The notes: generated from the letters alone by a model not told the origin. DNA of 64,000 nt from Ovis canadensis (GCF_042477335.2 NC_091247.1:8144501-8208500), one strand, 5' to 3'; shown: positions 43,603-54,449, counted from the first letter of the stretch. Numbers and translations are program-made.

Positions 43603-44793
43603 CGGGCGCGAGGCTGGGGCGACGGGCCGGCGGGGAGAGCGCGGACGACACGCCCGAGTTCTCGGTCGACTAGCGCGGGCTCTGCGATGCCGGCAAGCAG
43701 GCGGGATGGGCAGCTTCCGGGAGCCACGCCTCGCTGCGCGCCGCCTGGATGGCCACGCCCCAGGGTACGATGTAGGCCAAACACAGGCGAGAACGGCCAC
43801 CGGGGGGGCGGAGCCACCCCGAGGACTGCCCACGCAGCCCTAGGCTACCCGGATCAATGGGGAGGGAGGGGCAATCCCGGCTCAACCTGGGGCCGATTGA
43901 AACGGAGGGAGGCGGGGATTGGCTGAGTCGGGCCGGCGAGAAGAAATCACGCTGCGATAGGCAGGAGTCCTGTGATTGGCAGGCGGAAAGCCCCGTGTCC
44001 TACTTCCATTTAGCAACGCTGTTTATCCAGCGGAATCCTAAAGACGCGAGGAGCCGTCGTGTACGGAGAGATCGTCATCTCAAATAGGATTTGCTTGAGG
44101 AGCGATTGTGATCTGCGGTTGCCAAGGCAAAATTTTCGCCCTGGGCAGAATAAAGAAAAAGTTAACTGGTCAACGGCTCAAGGCCGAAAGCACTAGGGAT
44201 CCTCAAGGAAACCTCCGGATTTTGGTAATCTAACTCCCTAAACCACCAATAAAATAGTTGAATTTAACGGCGTAAAAGTCGTAGTCATGTGATTGAACGA
44301 CAGGACGACTTTCCAATGGGGGTGAGTAAAGACTAGATTGGGTGGGGCGCTCTGTAGCGACAGACACACCTTTAGACCAATGATCAGGCAAATTCCAGTA
44401 AGTAGGCGTGCCCTTTAGCTGAGCGACAGGTCAAAAGAACCAGTGATCGATGTGATGTCTGAACCGCGACCAACCGGGAGGGCGGGTCTCCCTAGAGAAG
44501 CTCTGGGAGGCGGGAAGAGGGGAAGTGGGCGGATCTCCGCACACCCCGGCGGAAGAGGCAGATTCAGGAAGCCATTACGCAGCTGGCTGGCAGCGGCTGG
44601 GCAGGTCGGGGTTGGGCCCTACGCACTTTGCGTAGCGAGGGGGGTTACCAAAGGCCTGGTACTTGGCCTTGGACCAGCCCAGCCTATCCCCTGTAGGGGG
44701 AGTGGGTGAGTAGCGAGGCTAAGGAAGACAGAAGGCGAATTGGGGCAGTTTAGGGGATTATAGTTTCTTTAAAAAGCCGGATTGGGAGAGGCC

Positions 44794-45304
44794 ATGGCCG
44801 TTCCCGCCAAGAAAAGGAAGATGAACTTCTCTGAGCGTGAGGTGGAGATCATCGTGGAGGAGCTGGAACTGAAGAAGCACCTGCTGGTGAACCACTTCAA
44901 CGCCGGCGTCCCTCTGGCTGCCAAGAGTGCGGCGTGGCACGGCATTCTGAGAAGGGTCAATGCCGTGGCCACCTGCCGCCGGGAGCTGCCCGAGGTCAAG
45001 AAGAAGTGGTCCGACCTCAAGACCGAGGTCCGTCGCAAGGTTGCCCAGGTCCGGGCGGCCGTGGAGGGTGGCGAGGCCCCAGGGCCCACTGAGGAAGATG
45101 GAACAGGTGGGCCCGGGACAGGCGGTGGCAGTGGCGCTGGTGGCCCCGCTGTAGCCCCTGTACTGCTCACCCCCATGCAACAGCGCATCTGCAACCTGCT
45201 GGGCGAGGCCACCATTATCAGCTTGCCCAGTACCGCAGAGATCCACCCCGTGGCCCTTGGACCCACAGCCACTGCAGCCGCCGCCACGGTCACCCTGACA
45301 CAGA
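44794..45304 (+). CDS. NAIF1: NAIF1 coding exon 1
   Basis: Begins [12 protein letters not shown] and ends V-T-L-T-Q plus one base. It encodes the whole Myb/SANT-like domain ([32 protein letters not shown]) and the Gly-rich linker. The donor GTGAGT immediately follows 45,304; reading on without splicing soon hits a stop. Confidence 0.97.
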
Positions 45305-46196
45305 GTGAGTGACCTCTCCCACCCAGTCCGGCGTTCCTAAATGGGAAGGGCCAGCAAGAGCTAGGGCAGCCCAGGGAAGGTTGGCTGCCAAGGGTCAAAG
45401 GTCAGATGGGAGTCTTGGACAACCAGGAGGCCTTCCAAGGGCTCCCCAGACAGAAGTGATCTTGTTTTCTCTCTGAGACTTCCTCAGCACGCAGTCTGGA
45501 CTTCTGAGAGGCTGGCTTGCCCTCCACTGTTTTGCCACCATTTGCGTCTGTGACTGAACTGTTTGGTCCTTGAAGACAGAGACCATGTTTATATTCCCAC
45601 AGGACTTATCCCAGATCCTGGCGCCCAGTAGGCAGTCAGGAGATATTTATTGAATGAATAGGCAGATGGACATTGACTCTGGACAAAGACATTGTGGTTT
45701 TCAGTGTGAACATCATCAGGCACTGCTGAGGAACCTCCCAGTTTCTGGTGTTAATCTACCCCTCCATTCACTCATCAACCATTAGTGCAATTCTGTGCCA
45801 AACCCTGGGCTCGGCGCTGGGATTCCCAAGGTGTCTTAAGAGACAGGCCGGTTATATTCTCCGAGGACAGATAGAGGGACACATATATGAATAACTCCAC
45901 TGTCAGTAGGGATCACTTAAGGACTCAGAAGAGAAAGGGGACTTCGGGCAGGGGTGGAACACACAGTTGATTTGGGCATTAAAGGGTGGGGAAGAACTGA
46001 TCTTTCCGACATGCTTGGACGCGCAAATAGCCCCACCAGAGTGCCTTCAAAGGTTCTCAAGCTAGGAATGACAATGAAACTAGTTGCTTGGATTTTTTAG
46101 TTCAGATAAGGTTTGCACCAATGACTGTTAAGTGGTCTTTGTGATGGGCTGGGAACTGAATCGATCAGTGGTTTCTCAACTGGGCTTCAGAGAACT

Positions 46197-46230
<34 letters not shown>

Positions 46231-47832
46231 CAGAGAACTGGGTGTGTGTGTGTGTGTTTCAGAGAACTGTGTGTGTGTGTGTGTGTGTGTGTTTCAGAGA
46301 ACTGTGTGTATGTGTGTGTGCGCGTGCGCGTGCGCGTGCGTGCCATACCCCAGCAGTGTCGTATTTCTCAAGGATATGGAGGTGGGAAACACTGGTCTAA
46401 ATCAGCTGCTGTTCTGTAAGAGGAAGGACCTTTAGGCATTCCATTGATTAAGGTGATCAAGGAGACAGGGAGGCTTACTGGGGACTTTAACTGCTGCCTT
46501 CCCACTCCTGCCTCCTTTTCTGCTTGGCCATGAAAGACATGGAAATCAAGAAAGCACTGAAGGAGACAGGACCAGTGGGGTAGCAAACCCTCACCCAGGA
46601 TGCCTGCTGTGTGCTGGTACTTCCAGGAGCATGTACCCCTGCTTTTATTGGCCAGAAGCAACCCAGTGGGGTGACTGTGAACACCTTGGACACTAGTTTT
46701 GGGGGAGACCTAGCTTCCTATATCTGCTGAATAAGCTGTGTGACCTTAGGCAAGTCATACCATGGTGTCTGAATCTGTCTTATCATCTCTGAAAATGAAA
46801 GTGACAGTATCTGCCTCTTGGTGTCATTATGAGGGTTCATGGAGCTAAGGAGGGCAAAGGGTTAGCACCATCCGTGCCTAGCACATAGTAGGTGCTGGTC
46901 TTAACTATTAGCATCTTTGCTTTTGCCTGATCAGGGGCTGACCCTTTGGTTATTAAGTAAATTAAGATTCTAAATCCTTTACAGTCTAGATTTATACATG
47001 TGTGCTAAGTCGCTTCAGTCATGGCTGACTCTGTGCAACCCATAGACTGTAGCCCACCAGGCTTCTCTGTCCATGGGATTCTCCAGGCAAGAATACTGCA
47101 GTGGGTTGCTATGCCCTTCTCCAGGGATCTTCCTGACCCAGGGATCGAGCCCGCGTCTCTTACACCTCCTGCATTGGTGGGCAGGTTCTTTACCACTAGT
47201 GCCACCTGGGAAGCCCCAGATTTATAAATAAAAGGCTATAAAGCCAGGGAGGCTGAATTCTCCAGAACAAGGCTTAATGGCCTCCCCCCTACCCCATACG
47301 GCCAGCCTCGCTCTTTCTAGAAAGTGACCTGCCACTGATTTGCTCTTTCTTCCCCACAGTCCCCACAGAGACCACCTACCACACGCTGGAGGAGGGAGTG
47401 GTAGAGTACTGCACAGCTGAGGCGCCCCCACCCCTGCCGGCCGAGGCGCCCGTGGAGATGATGGCCCAGCATGCTGACACCTCGGTCAAGCCGCAGGCGC
47501 TCAAGAGCCGCATAGCCCTCAACTCAGCCAAGCTGATCCAGGAGCAGCGGGTGACCAACCTGCACGTGAAGGAGATCGCCCAGCACCTGGAGCAGCAGAA
47601 CGACCTGCTACAGATGATCCGTCGCTCCCAGGAGGTGCAGGCCTGTGCCCAGGAGCGCCAGGCTCAGGCCATGGAGGGCACCCAGGCAGCCCTGAGTGTG
47701 CTCATCCAGGTCCTCCGGCCCATGATCAAAGATTTCCGCCGCTACCTTCAGAGCAACATGCCCAACTCCGCCACCGCCTCAGAGCCTGGACAGGTGGCCC
47801 AGAACGGGCAGCCAGACAGCATCATCCAATGA
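44794..47832 (+). CDS. NAIF1: NAIF1, nuclear apoptosis-inducing factor 1 (two coding exons)
   Basis: Joining 44,794-45,304 to 47,360-47,832 gives 984 nt, or 327 residues, the human length. NAIF1 is a nuclear protein with a Myb/SANT-like DNA-binding domain (about residues 8-90), domesticated from the Myb-like protein of a Harbinger DNA transposon. It binds HARBI1 and assists its nuclear entry; overexpression promotes apoptosis. Visible are K-K-R-K near residue 6 (likely nuclear signal), a Gly-rich linker (about 95-120) and a long helical, probably coiled-coil C-terminal part from Q-E-Q-R-V-T-N-L to D-F-R-R-Y-L. The ATG sits in GAGGCCATGG, a good Kozak context. Confidence 0.97.
45570..45665 (+). 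mobile_element. L2 LINE 3' end fragment
   Basis: TGAAGACAGAGACCATGTTT, CCAGATCCTGGCGCCCAGTA and TTTATTGAATGAATAGG match the L2 3' terminus. Confidence 0.8.
46195..46345 (+). repeat. Compound (GT)n minisatellite with a repeated spacer
   Basis: Four GT tracts, each preceded by the spacer CAGAGAACTG, so the array itself is tandem (spacer plus GT run). The last part changes to GC/GT alternation (GCGCGTGCGCGTGCG). Confidence 0.95.
46715..46915 (+). mobile_element. MIR SINE
   Basis: GCTGTGTGACCTTAGGCAAG, CTTATCATCTCTGAAAATG, and GCCTAGCACATAGTAGGTGC. Confidence 0.88.
46997..47217 (-). mobile_element. Bov-tA SINE with target-site duplication, NAIF1 intron
   Basis: CTAAGTCGCTTCAGTCATGG to CACCTGGGAAGCCCC. 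Flanked by the perfect 9-bp repeat AGATTTATA (46,988-46,996 and 47,218-47,226). It ends only about 140 bp from the exon 2 acceptor. Confidence 0.95.
47360..47832 (+). CDS. NAIF1: NAIF1 coding exon 2
   Basis: The acceptor CCCCACAG ends at 47,359. The first two bases complete an Ile codon, then [12 protein letters not shown]. It ends N-G-Q-P-D-S-I-I-Q with TGA at 47,830-47,832. Encodes the helical C-terminal half with many Gln and Glu residues. Confidence 0.97.
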
Positions 47833-49670
47833 GAGCAGGGGGCAGGCCAGCCTTCTGCTGTGAATGGATGACACTGCGGAGGTCTTGTAAGTGGCTTGTG
47901 TGGTTGGCCTTGGGCTAGGCCCGGCCACGTGAACAGCTCCCAGTTTGACAGACATTTAGGGGTCCACTGTTTCTGGGAGGTGAAGGAGACTGGGAAAAAT
48001 AATTTATTGGGTTCCTGGGACCCAAAACTCTTGTTACCCACCCCACCCCTTGAGCTGTCCTGCTAAGAACCTGAAGACTGGATGGGTGGGGGTCAGGCGC
48101 TGGTGACGGGACCCATGTTGTCATGAGCCAGGGCTTGTGACATGACCCACACTTGGACTAGGACCACCATAAGGAGGGCTCTCACTGCGGTGGGGTGGAG
48201 GGTGCATTTCACAGCCGGGGGCCGGCGCTGAAATACCCGCCCCCCACCCAGGTGCCACCCTTTGGAGTAAAGTAAAGGCAGCGGTGCTGGCAGGAGCACA
48301 ATAATGTCTTCTTCCTCCCTTGGGAGGCGGAGTGACCCGGTGGGCTTGAGGAGGAAGCCCCGCCCTTTTCTTCTTTTCACTGTGTCTCAGTTCTCAGGGG
48401 ACTCTAGTTAGGGCCGTGCACTTACCCCCTACCCCCACCGCACCCGGGCACACCGTGTTAGTGCTCTGGACTGCCCCTGCAGTATACCCAGGCTGCAACC
48501 GGCCAGGCTCAGGAATGCTGTGTGTGGTGGGGACCAGCCTGACTTCCATCTGGTCTTCCACTGCGTTCCCCGGGCAGCCCTTTGGTGGTCTGTCCCGACA
48601 GCTTTTGACTCAGGTCAAGCATCAGGCTTTGGGTGCTGTACGTGTTACTCGTTGCCCCCACTTGCAGTGGCTCTGAGGCCACGGCTTCTTCCAGAAGGCT
48701 TTGCTGCGAGCCAGTGGTATTTATGGTACACAAACCCCTCTGGGAAGGCCTCCGGGGCCTCCGAGGGCAGCTCTGGCCATGCCCTTCTTCCTTTCCCCTC
48801 TACTGATCGCGCAGTTCAAAAACTCGGTGCAGAAAACAGCCTCCATCGCATCATGCCCTGGACTGCCTTCTCACAGTTCTCGGCGCCACGTGTTCTCGCG
48901 AGAGCCTCACTGACTGGTTGGGTGAATCCGAAGGCCTAGTTGGCCCTGAACGTCTGCGGTGGGAGAACTGAAACTGACCCAAGAAGTGGGACCTCTTACA
49001 TCTGTGCTCGAAGGAGAGCCAACCAACCTCGGAGTGCTGGAGGAGGTGGTATTCCCTGTTCTGTTTTGACGCTTTCTCCCCATTTGTAAGGACTTTACCC
49101 AGCTGGCATCTGTCTTGTTTCATTTACAGAATCGCCATCAGTTACTGAGACCCTTGCAGCTTCCCCCGTTCTCTCCCAAGTTTGCCATTTTGCTGCCGAG
49201 GAGGTCTTGGCCACACGTTGACCGCTGGTTACAACTCAAGGCTCCAGCTCTCAGCTAAACAAAGAAGGTGCTGCCCTTCTGGCATACGTCTAGAATCGCC
49301 CAGCTCCACTGTGGCAGTTATGGGAAGATGCCCCGAGGACGGTTGGGAGATGACTCTTTTAGCATCATCCTTATTATGGGGGACGAGGGCGGTGCCAGCT
49401 ACAGAGCAAAGGAAAACTCTTCTCAGTGACTGGAAAGCAGCAGCCTCCGGCCACTTGGGCGTCCTCCCTTCATGGAGCCTGATGGCCCCTGAACTTAGGA
49501 AGTTCGGAAAATTCCTGAGGGGTTTGCAGCTTGGTTTGGTTTTTCTCTGGGGTTGGCAATCTGAGCCAATATTGTGTCTGTTCCAATTGGGTATAAAGAG
49601 GAAGTTTGGATCGCTTTGAGTGCCTGGGTCTTTCCAGGTCATAATTTTAAATTAAAGAAATATCACTTAA
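47833..49670 (+). other. NAIF1: NAIF1 3' untranslated region
   Basis: About 1.84 kb of unique DNA free of young repeats between the stop codon and an ATTAAA signal, followed by a short A-rich run. Interspersed repeats resume right after 49.7 kb, which fits a transcript end here. The open frames in it show no recognisable protein. Confidence 0.65.
49651..49656 (+). terminator. NAIF1: Likely poly(A) signal ATTAAA of NAIF1
   Basis: The variant hexamer ATTAAA lies 1.82 kb after the stop. No AATAAA was seen earlier in the 3' UTR. Confidence 0.55.
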
Positions 49671-49749
49671 AAAAAGAGACATATCTGTGTCTTCATTGGT
49701 TATATGTAGAGGAGATAGGGGCTGGCAGAGAGCAGGGCCTCACGGGTCA

Positions 49750-49937
49750 AATCTGGCCCCCCACGTGCCTTTGTAAATCAGGTTTTACTGGAACACAGCC
49801 ACATCCCTTCATTTCCTTAATGTCTGGCTGTTTTGCTGCTACAACAGCAGAGTTGAGTGGTTGTGACAGATATCTGGCCCACAAGCCAAAGATATTTACT
49901 CTCTCGCTCTTTCCAGAAAAGCCTGCCTGCCTATCCC
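49750..49937. mobile_element. Ancient DNA-transposon-like repeat, probably hAT
   Basis: GGTCAAATCTGGCCCCCCAC, GTTTTACTGGAACACAGCCAC and CAGAGTTGAGTGGTTGTGAC match a common old mammalian repeat that I recognise but cannot name with certainty. Confidence 0.5.
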
Positions 49938-49939
49938 TG

Positions 49940-50110
49940 GTTTACAGCAGTGTCTCAGACTCTAGATGAGAATTACTTGGGAGTGTTTGTTAAATATAAC
50001 CAATCCCTGGCCCCACGTCAAACCTAGATGAGACTCCTGGAGGGAGACCTCTAAGAATATGCATTATAAATAAGTTCTTTGGGTATCCTCATCTTTTCGG
50101 AAGAACCGTG
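49940..50110 (+). mobile_element. MER5A-like hAT-Charlie fragment
   Basis: CAGTGTCTCAGACTCTAGAT, GAATTACTTGGGAGTGTTTG, AAGAATATGCATTATAAATAAG fit a diverged MER5A. Confidence 0.65.
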
Positions 50111-50339
50111 GCTCATACATAGACTGGAAGAATTCAGTCTATGAATTCTAAATTTAGCTGGAATCAAGATAATGTCCCAGGAAGGACTGGTTCTCAGGAG
50201 TTTCTGCTGAACAGTTGAGAAGTCCTGCTAAGCAGTCCTTCTCACTTGAGAGTGGCCCTCATTCCGGAGGGAGCCCAGCCTTTCTGAGCACAGTTAACAG
50301 TCTCTCCAGTATTTAGGGAGAATAAAAATTGACAAGTTA

Positions 50340-50500
50340 CCGAGCCCAGGTCTTGTAAGCATTACTTTATAGACTTCTTGCAACAGCCCCATGAACTAGG
50401 TAGTAATGCTGTTTTCAGTTTACAGATGAGGCCACTGAGTATCAGAGAGGTTAAACAATTTGCCTAAAGCCACACAGCTGCCTTATACACTGGGGTAGCC
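50340..50500 (-). mobile_element. MIR SINE
   Basis: CATGAACTAGGTAGTAATGC, TTTACAGATGAGGCCACTGA, GAGAGGTTAAACAATTTGCC, CCACACAGCTG. Confidence 0.88.
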
Positions 50501-50740
50501 TATAATCTTTAACTGCTGTTCCTTAACTTTTACTGCTCTGATCTGGCGGCTGGTGAGATGTGAAATCACTTAGAAATGATTTGAGCCCGATCTTGAGTTT
50601 TTAGGTCAGGTGAGAGGCCCAGGAGGCAACTTATGTTGTTCTTCCTGGCACTTAAGAGGGAACACAGTGACTTCTATTCTTTGTAGGCTTTGAACTTATT
50701 CTTGTAATAGGAAAAAGGGTGGTTTTAACAGAATTAAATC

Positions 50741-50899
50741 CACTGCACCTTGGGACGCCCCTGGTGGTCCAGTCGTTTAAGACTCCACGCTCCCAGTGCA
50801 GGGGGCCCGGGGTTTGCTCCCTGGCTGGGGAACTAAGATCCTGCATGTTACATGGCGTGGCCTAAAAATGAAATAAAAAAATAAACCCAATGCACCTTG
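50741..50899 (+). mobile_element. CHR-type SINE with target-site duplication
   Basis: GGGACGCCCCTGGTGGTCCA head, AATAAAAAAATA tail. Flanked by CACTGCACCTTG / CAATGCACCTTG (50,741-50,752; 50,888-50,899). Confidence 0.93.
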
Positions 50900-51017
50900 A
50901 TGGTGCTGGTGAAGAATGGTCACGTATATGAGGGTGATTCATTCGGAAACCTTCCCTGAAATGTGGAGTTTTGTGAAAGTGACATCTTCTGAGCTACTGA
51001 AGCTTACTACTTCAAGA

Positions 51018-51117
51018 CCTGCCACATGCCGGATCTTAGTTCCCCAACCAGGGATTGAACCCACACTCCCTGCCATGCAAGCTGGAAGTCTTAACCACTG
51101 AAGCACAAGGAAGTCCC
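51018..51117 (-). mobile_element. CHR-type SINE
   Basis: CCACATGCCGGATCTTAGTT, CCAGGGATTGAACCC, GAAGCACAAGGAAGTCCC. Confidence 0.88.
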
Positions 51118-51249
51118 AAAACCTTTTACATTTTAAATCATTCTGATAGAAGTTTCTCATAAAGATTCTCTTTGTGAGCTATATTTTACCCAGATGTTTC
51201 CTGTTCAACAGAAATCGCACACCAGATCCGGAGAGGCAGTGCTTCCACG

Positions 51250-51560
51250 TGTAAAGTCCCTGGGACTAGGCAGGTTTGGGCTTGAGATCAACTCCACCCC
51301 TTATTCACTGGGTCTCTGAAGTTTTCTGAGCCTCAGTCTTCTCAGTTCTAAAATGATTATGATGAATAATAATCCCTACTTGACCAGGGTGTTACCAAAT
51401 ATTGTTCATTTATTGAACACTGACCGTATCTAGACCCTTTTCTAAGCCCTGTGCGTATTAACTCATTTCATGAGACCATGTATGTAAAACACCTGGCGTG
51501 TGCCTGGGACGGACGTAGCATGTGCCAGTGAACACTGACGGCTGCCATTGTCAGTATCAC
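51250..51560 (+). mobile_element. MIR SINE with an internal old insertion
   Basis: The MIR core (CTGAGCCTCAGTCTTCTCAG, AAAATGATTATGATG) and a MIR-like end (AACACCTGGCGTGTGCCTGG) are separated at about 51,395-51,472 by another old repeat resembling L2/L3 or reversed MIR (TTCATTTATTGAACACTGAC). Confidence 0.6.
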
Positions 51561-51641
51561 AAGTCTGATATTCCAGAAAGCTAACTCGTGCATCTTTTCT
51601 TGAGATCACAATGGGAGCTTGATGGCTTGATGGACTTCTGG

Positions 51642-51852
51642 GCCTTCCCAGGTGGCTCAGTGGTAAAGAGTCCACCTGCCAATGCAGGAGATGTGGGTTC
51701 CATCTCTGGGTCAGGAAGATCCCCTAGAGGAGGGCATGGCACCCCACTCCAGTATTCTTGCCTGTAAAATCCCATGGACAGAGGAGCCTGGTGAGCTACA
51801 GTCCATAGAGTCACAAAGAGTCAGACACTACTGAGTAACTGAGCACAACAAC
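51642..51852 (+). mobile_element. Bov-tA SINE
   Basis: GGGCCTTCCCAGGTGGCTCA to CAGACACTACTGAGTAACTG with an ACAACA tail. Confidence 0.94.
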
Positions 51853-51856
51853 TCAA

Positions 51857-52215
51857 GGACTTCCCAGATGATCCAGTGGTCAAGACTGCGCCTTCAGCAG
51901 ACCCTGATGCTCGGAAAGATTGAAGGTAGGAGAGCGGGCAACAGAGGATGAGATGGTTGAATGGCATCACCGACTCAATGGACCTGAGTTTGAGCAAGCT
52001 CTGGGAGATGGTGAAGGACAGGGAAGCCTGGCATGCTGTAGTCCATGGGATTGCAAAGAGTCTGAGATGACTTAGCGACTGAACTGAGGTCTGGTTGGGG
52101 AGCTAAGATCCCATGTGCTTCACAGCCAGAACACCAAAACCTAAACGCAATACTGTTTAACATATTCAGTAAACATGAAAAAAAAATTATCTACATCAAA
52201 AAAGTTAAAAAAGTG
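51857..52215 (+). mobile_element. CHR-type SINE split by a BovB fragment
   Basis: Head at 51,857-51,897 (GGACTTCCCAGATGATCCAG) and tail at 52,088-52,215 (GGTTGGGGAGCTAAGATCCC ... TTCAGTAAACATG) surround a short BovB 3' end. Confidence 0.85.
51898..52087 (+). mobile_element. BovB LINE 3' end inside a CHR SINE
   Basis: Starts CAGACCCTGATGCTCGGAAA and ends at CTTAGCGACTGAACTGAG. A 190-bp, strongly 5'-truncated insertion. Confidence 0.9.
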
Positions 52216-52352
52216 GCTTGAGTAAGATCAGAAAAGATGTACAAGGAGCGAAGAGTAGGAAGGATTGAAGGGAGAGTGGGGGATGGGAACCAAGGCCAGG
52301 ATGGGGAAGATCTGCGCACGGTGGTTCAATCGAGGTGTCAAGCACCGGGATG

Positions 52353-52475
52353 TGGGAATCCCCTGGCAGTCTATTGGTTGGGACTCTGTGCTTTCACAGC
52401 CAAGGACCCAGGTTCAATCCCTGGTTGGAGAACTAAGATCCCACAAGCCATACAGTGCAGCCAAAAAAAAAACCA
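52353..52475 (+). mobile_element. CHR-type SINE
   Basis: GAATCCCCTGGCAGTCTATT head, GGTTCAATCCCTGGTTGG box B, CAGCCAAAAAAAAAACCAC tail. Confidence 0.87.
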
Positions 52476-52974
52476 CAAACCCAAAACACACACAAAAAAG
52501 AGCTAAAATGCCATGAGTCACAGTAGACAACCCGCCCAAATGGGAGGAACAGACAAGGCTTTGATCACTGGCCGTGATGATGTAAGCAAGAAGGGAAAGT
52601 GACAGCTCTCCCAGCGTCACATTTTTGCCAAAGCACAGGGCTGGGCAGGGTCAGATGGGTTTCAGGTGGGAATCATTTCACTGTTGAGAGAAGCCCCTGC
52701 TTCATGGACTTGTGTGTGTGTTGGGGGAACGAGAACAGGAAGGCCAGGAGTGCGAAAGTGCTGAGTCAGAGCAAAAGGTCTCCCCACTCTTCCTGATAAG
52801 AAGGAGAGTCTTGGCAGAAGCGTCTGAGGCCTCCGAATGGAAGCACCTAGGCTAGGAATGCAACTTTGCCTAAGAGCATGTAAGGCCTGCCATATAAAGC
52901 TTTCGAAATGGCCTATAGTTGTGCCTGGAAGATCACACGTTGGTTTGTGGCCAGGAGCTGGACTCCTCATAAGT

Positions 52975-53075
52975 TTGTCTCAGGTCTTTGGAGTCAGCCT
53001 GCCTCTTACTGGCTGTGTGCCCTGGCATGAGATCATTTACTTTCTCCAAGCCTTGGCTTCCTCATCTAAAAATCC
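52975..53075 (+). mobile_element. MIR SINE fragment
   Basis: TTTGGAGTCAGCCTGCCTCT, ACTGGCTGTGTGCCCTGGC, GGCTTCCTCATCTAAAAATC. Confidence 0.85.
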
Positions 53076-53077
53076 TC

Positions 53078-53175
53078 GGGACTTCCCTGGTGATAGAGTG
53101 GTTAGGACTCCATGCTTCCAATGCAGGGGCTCAGGGTTCCATCCCTGGGTGGGGAACTGAGATCCCACACACTGG
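53078..53175 (+). mobile_element. CHR-type SINE, 5' part
   Basis: GGGACTTCCCTGGTGATAGA to GAACTGAGATCCCACACACT. A separate CHR tail (GATCCCACATGCCTCATGGT) lies at 53,460-53,503, so the element may have been split by the L1 3' end and AT-rich DNA between them. Confidence 0.85.
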
Positions 53176-53184
53176 GGGTGGCAG

Positions 53185-53310
53185 GGAGGTTCAAGAGGGA
53201 GGGGATATATGTATACATATAGCTGATTCACTTTGTTGTACAGCAGAAACTAACACAACATTGTAAAGCAATTATACTCTAATAAAAAAATACAAAAGTT
53301 CCCAGGTAAA
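53185..53310 (+). mobile_element. L1 LINE 3' end
   Basis: GGGGATATATGTATACATAT, GCTGATTCACTTTGTTGTAC, then AACACAACATTGTAAAGCAA and TCTAATAAAAAAATAC. This is the common cetartiodactyl L1 3' terminus with its own AATAAA. Confidence 0.75.
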
Positions 53311-53539
53311 AGAAAAAAAACTGAGTTTCCAAAAACTTAGAAAAAAGTTCTCATTCTTGTGTATTTGGATCTGTGGAATGAAATTTTGTATCAATGACAA
53401 TTATATAAAGGTATATTTGGGTATTATATCAAATTAATAAATGTAAGCTATCAAATTAAAAGATCCCACATGCCTCATGGTGCAGCCAAATTAAAAAAAA
53501 ATCTTTCTCTAATGAGATTGGTATCAAAAGTTAACAAGC

Positions 53540-54417
53540 TAATGCTCATATTTAACTTATATGCAGAGTACATCATGTAAAATGCCAGGCTGGATGAAGC
53601 ACAAGCTGGAATCAAGATGCTGGGAGAAATATCAATAACCTCAGGTACACAGATGATACCACCCTTATGGCAGAAAGCGAAAGACTAAAGAGTCTCTTGA
53701 TGAAAGTGAAGGAGGAGAGTGAAAAAATTGGCTTAAAATTCCGTGTTCAGAAAACTAAGATCATGGCATCTGGTCCCATTACTTCATGGCAAATAGATGG
53801 GGAAACAATAGAAACAGTGACAGACTTTATTTTCTTGGGCTCCAAAATCACTGCAGATGGTGATTGCAGCCATGAAATTAAAAGACACTTGCTCATTGGA
53901 AGAAAAACTATGACCAACCTAGACAGCATACTAAAAAGCAGAGACAGTACTTTGCTGACAAAGGTGCATCTAGTTAAAGCTATGGTTTTTCCAGTAGTCA
54001 TGTATGGATGTGAGAGTTGGACTATCAAGAAAGCTGAGCACCAAAGAACTGATGCTTTTGAACTGTGGTGATAGAGAAGACTCTTGAGAGTCCCTTGGAC
54101 TGCAAAGAGATCCAACCAGTCCATCTTAAAGGAAATCAACCTTGAATATTCATTGGAAGGATTGATGCTGAAGCTGAAACTCCAATACTTTGACCACCTG
54201 ATGGAAGAACTGACTCTTTAGAAAAGACCCTGATGCTGGGAAAGATTGAAGGCAGGAGGAGAAGGGGACGACAGAGGGTGAGATGGTTGGATAGCATCAC
54301 TGACTCGATGGACATGAGTTTGAGCAAGCTCTGGGAGTTGATGGACAGGGAAGTCTGGCATGCTACAGTCCATGGGGTCACAAAGAGTCGACACGACTGA
54401 GCAACTGAACAGCAACA
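53540..54417 (+). mobile_element. BovB LINE, RT domain to 3' end
   Basis: Longest BovB 3' segment here. It contains the RT catalytic region (reads Y-T-D-D where intact BovB has Y-A-D-D), L-M-A-E-S-E, K-I-M-A-S-G-P-I-T-S, and a 134-codon open frame at 53,667-54,071, then the 3' end at GACTGAGCAACTGAACAGC. 5'-truncated and broken. Confidence 0.95.
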
Positions 54418-54449
54418 TCTCTCTCTCCTCTCAACCAACCCCACCTTCT

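Larger units (their letters stand above)
45305..47359 (+). other. NAIF1: NAIF1 intron
   Basis: Single 2.06-kb coding intron. It holds an L2 3' end, a compound GT repeat, a MIR and a Bov-tA SINE, all listed separately. Intervening sequence (45.67-46.19, 46.35-46.71 kb) shows no recognised element. Confidence 0.85.

Noticed and set aside
44782-44793. Upstream extension of NAIF1 by four codons
   Set aside because: The frame before the ATG at 44,794 would need a TTG start; the ATG has a good Kozak context and gives the known 327-residue length.
44769-45398. Minus-strand open frames over NAIF1 exon 1
   Set aside because: Shadows of the NAIF1 coding frame; Arg/Ser/Ala-rich low-complexity translation.
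46132-46435. Cysteine/valine repeat peptides
   Set aside because: Translation of the GT dinucleotide array, not a protein.
48416-48939. Open frames in the NAIF1 3' UTR as a further gene
   Set aside because: Overlapping frames without domain, start context or splice signals; position fits UTR.
53667-54071. A 134-codon open frame with a confident protein-like sequence
   Set aside because: It is the BovB reverse transcriptase C-terminal region in a 5'-truncated copy.
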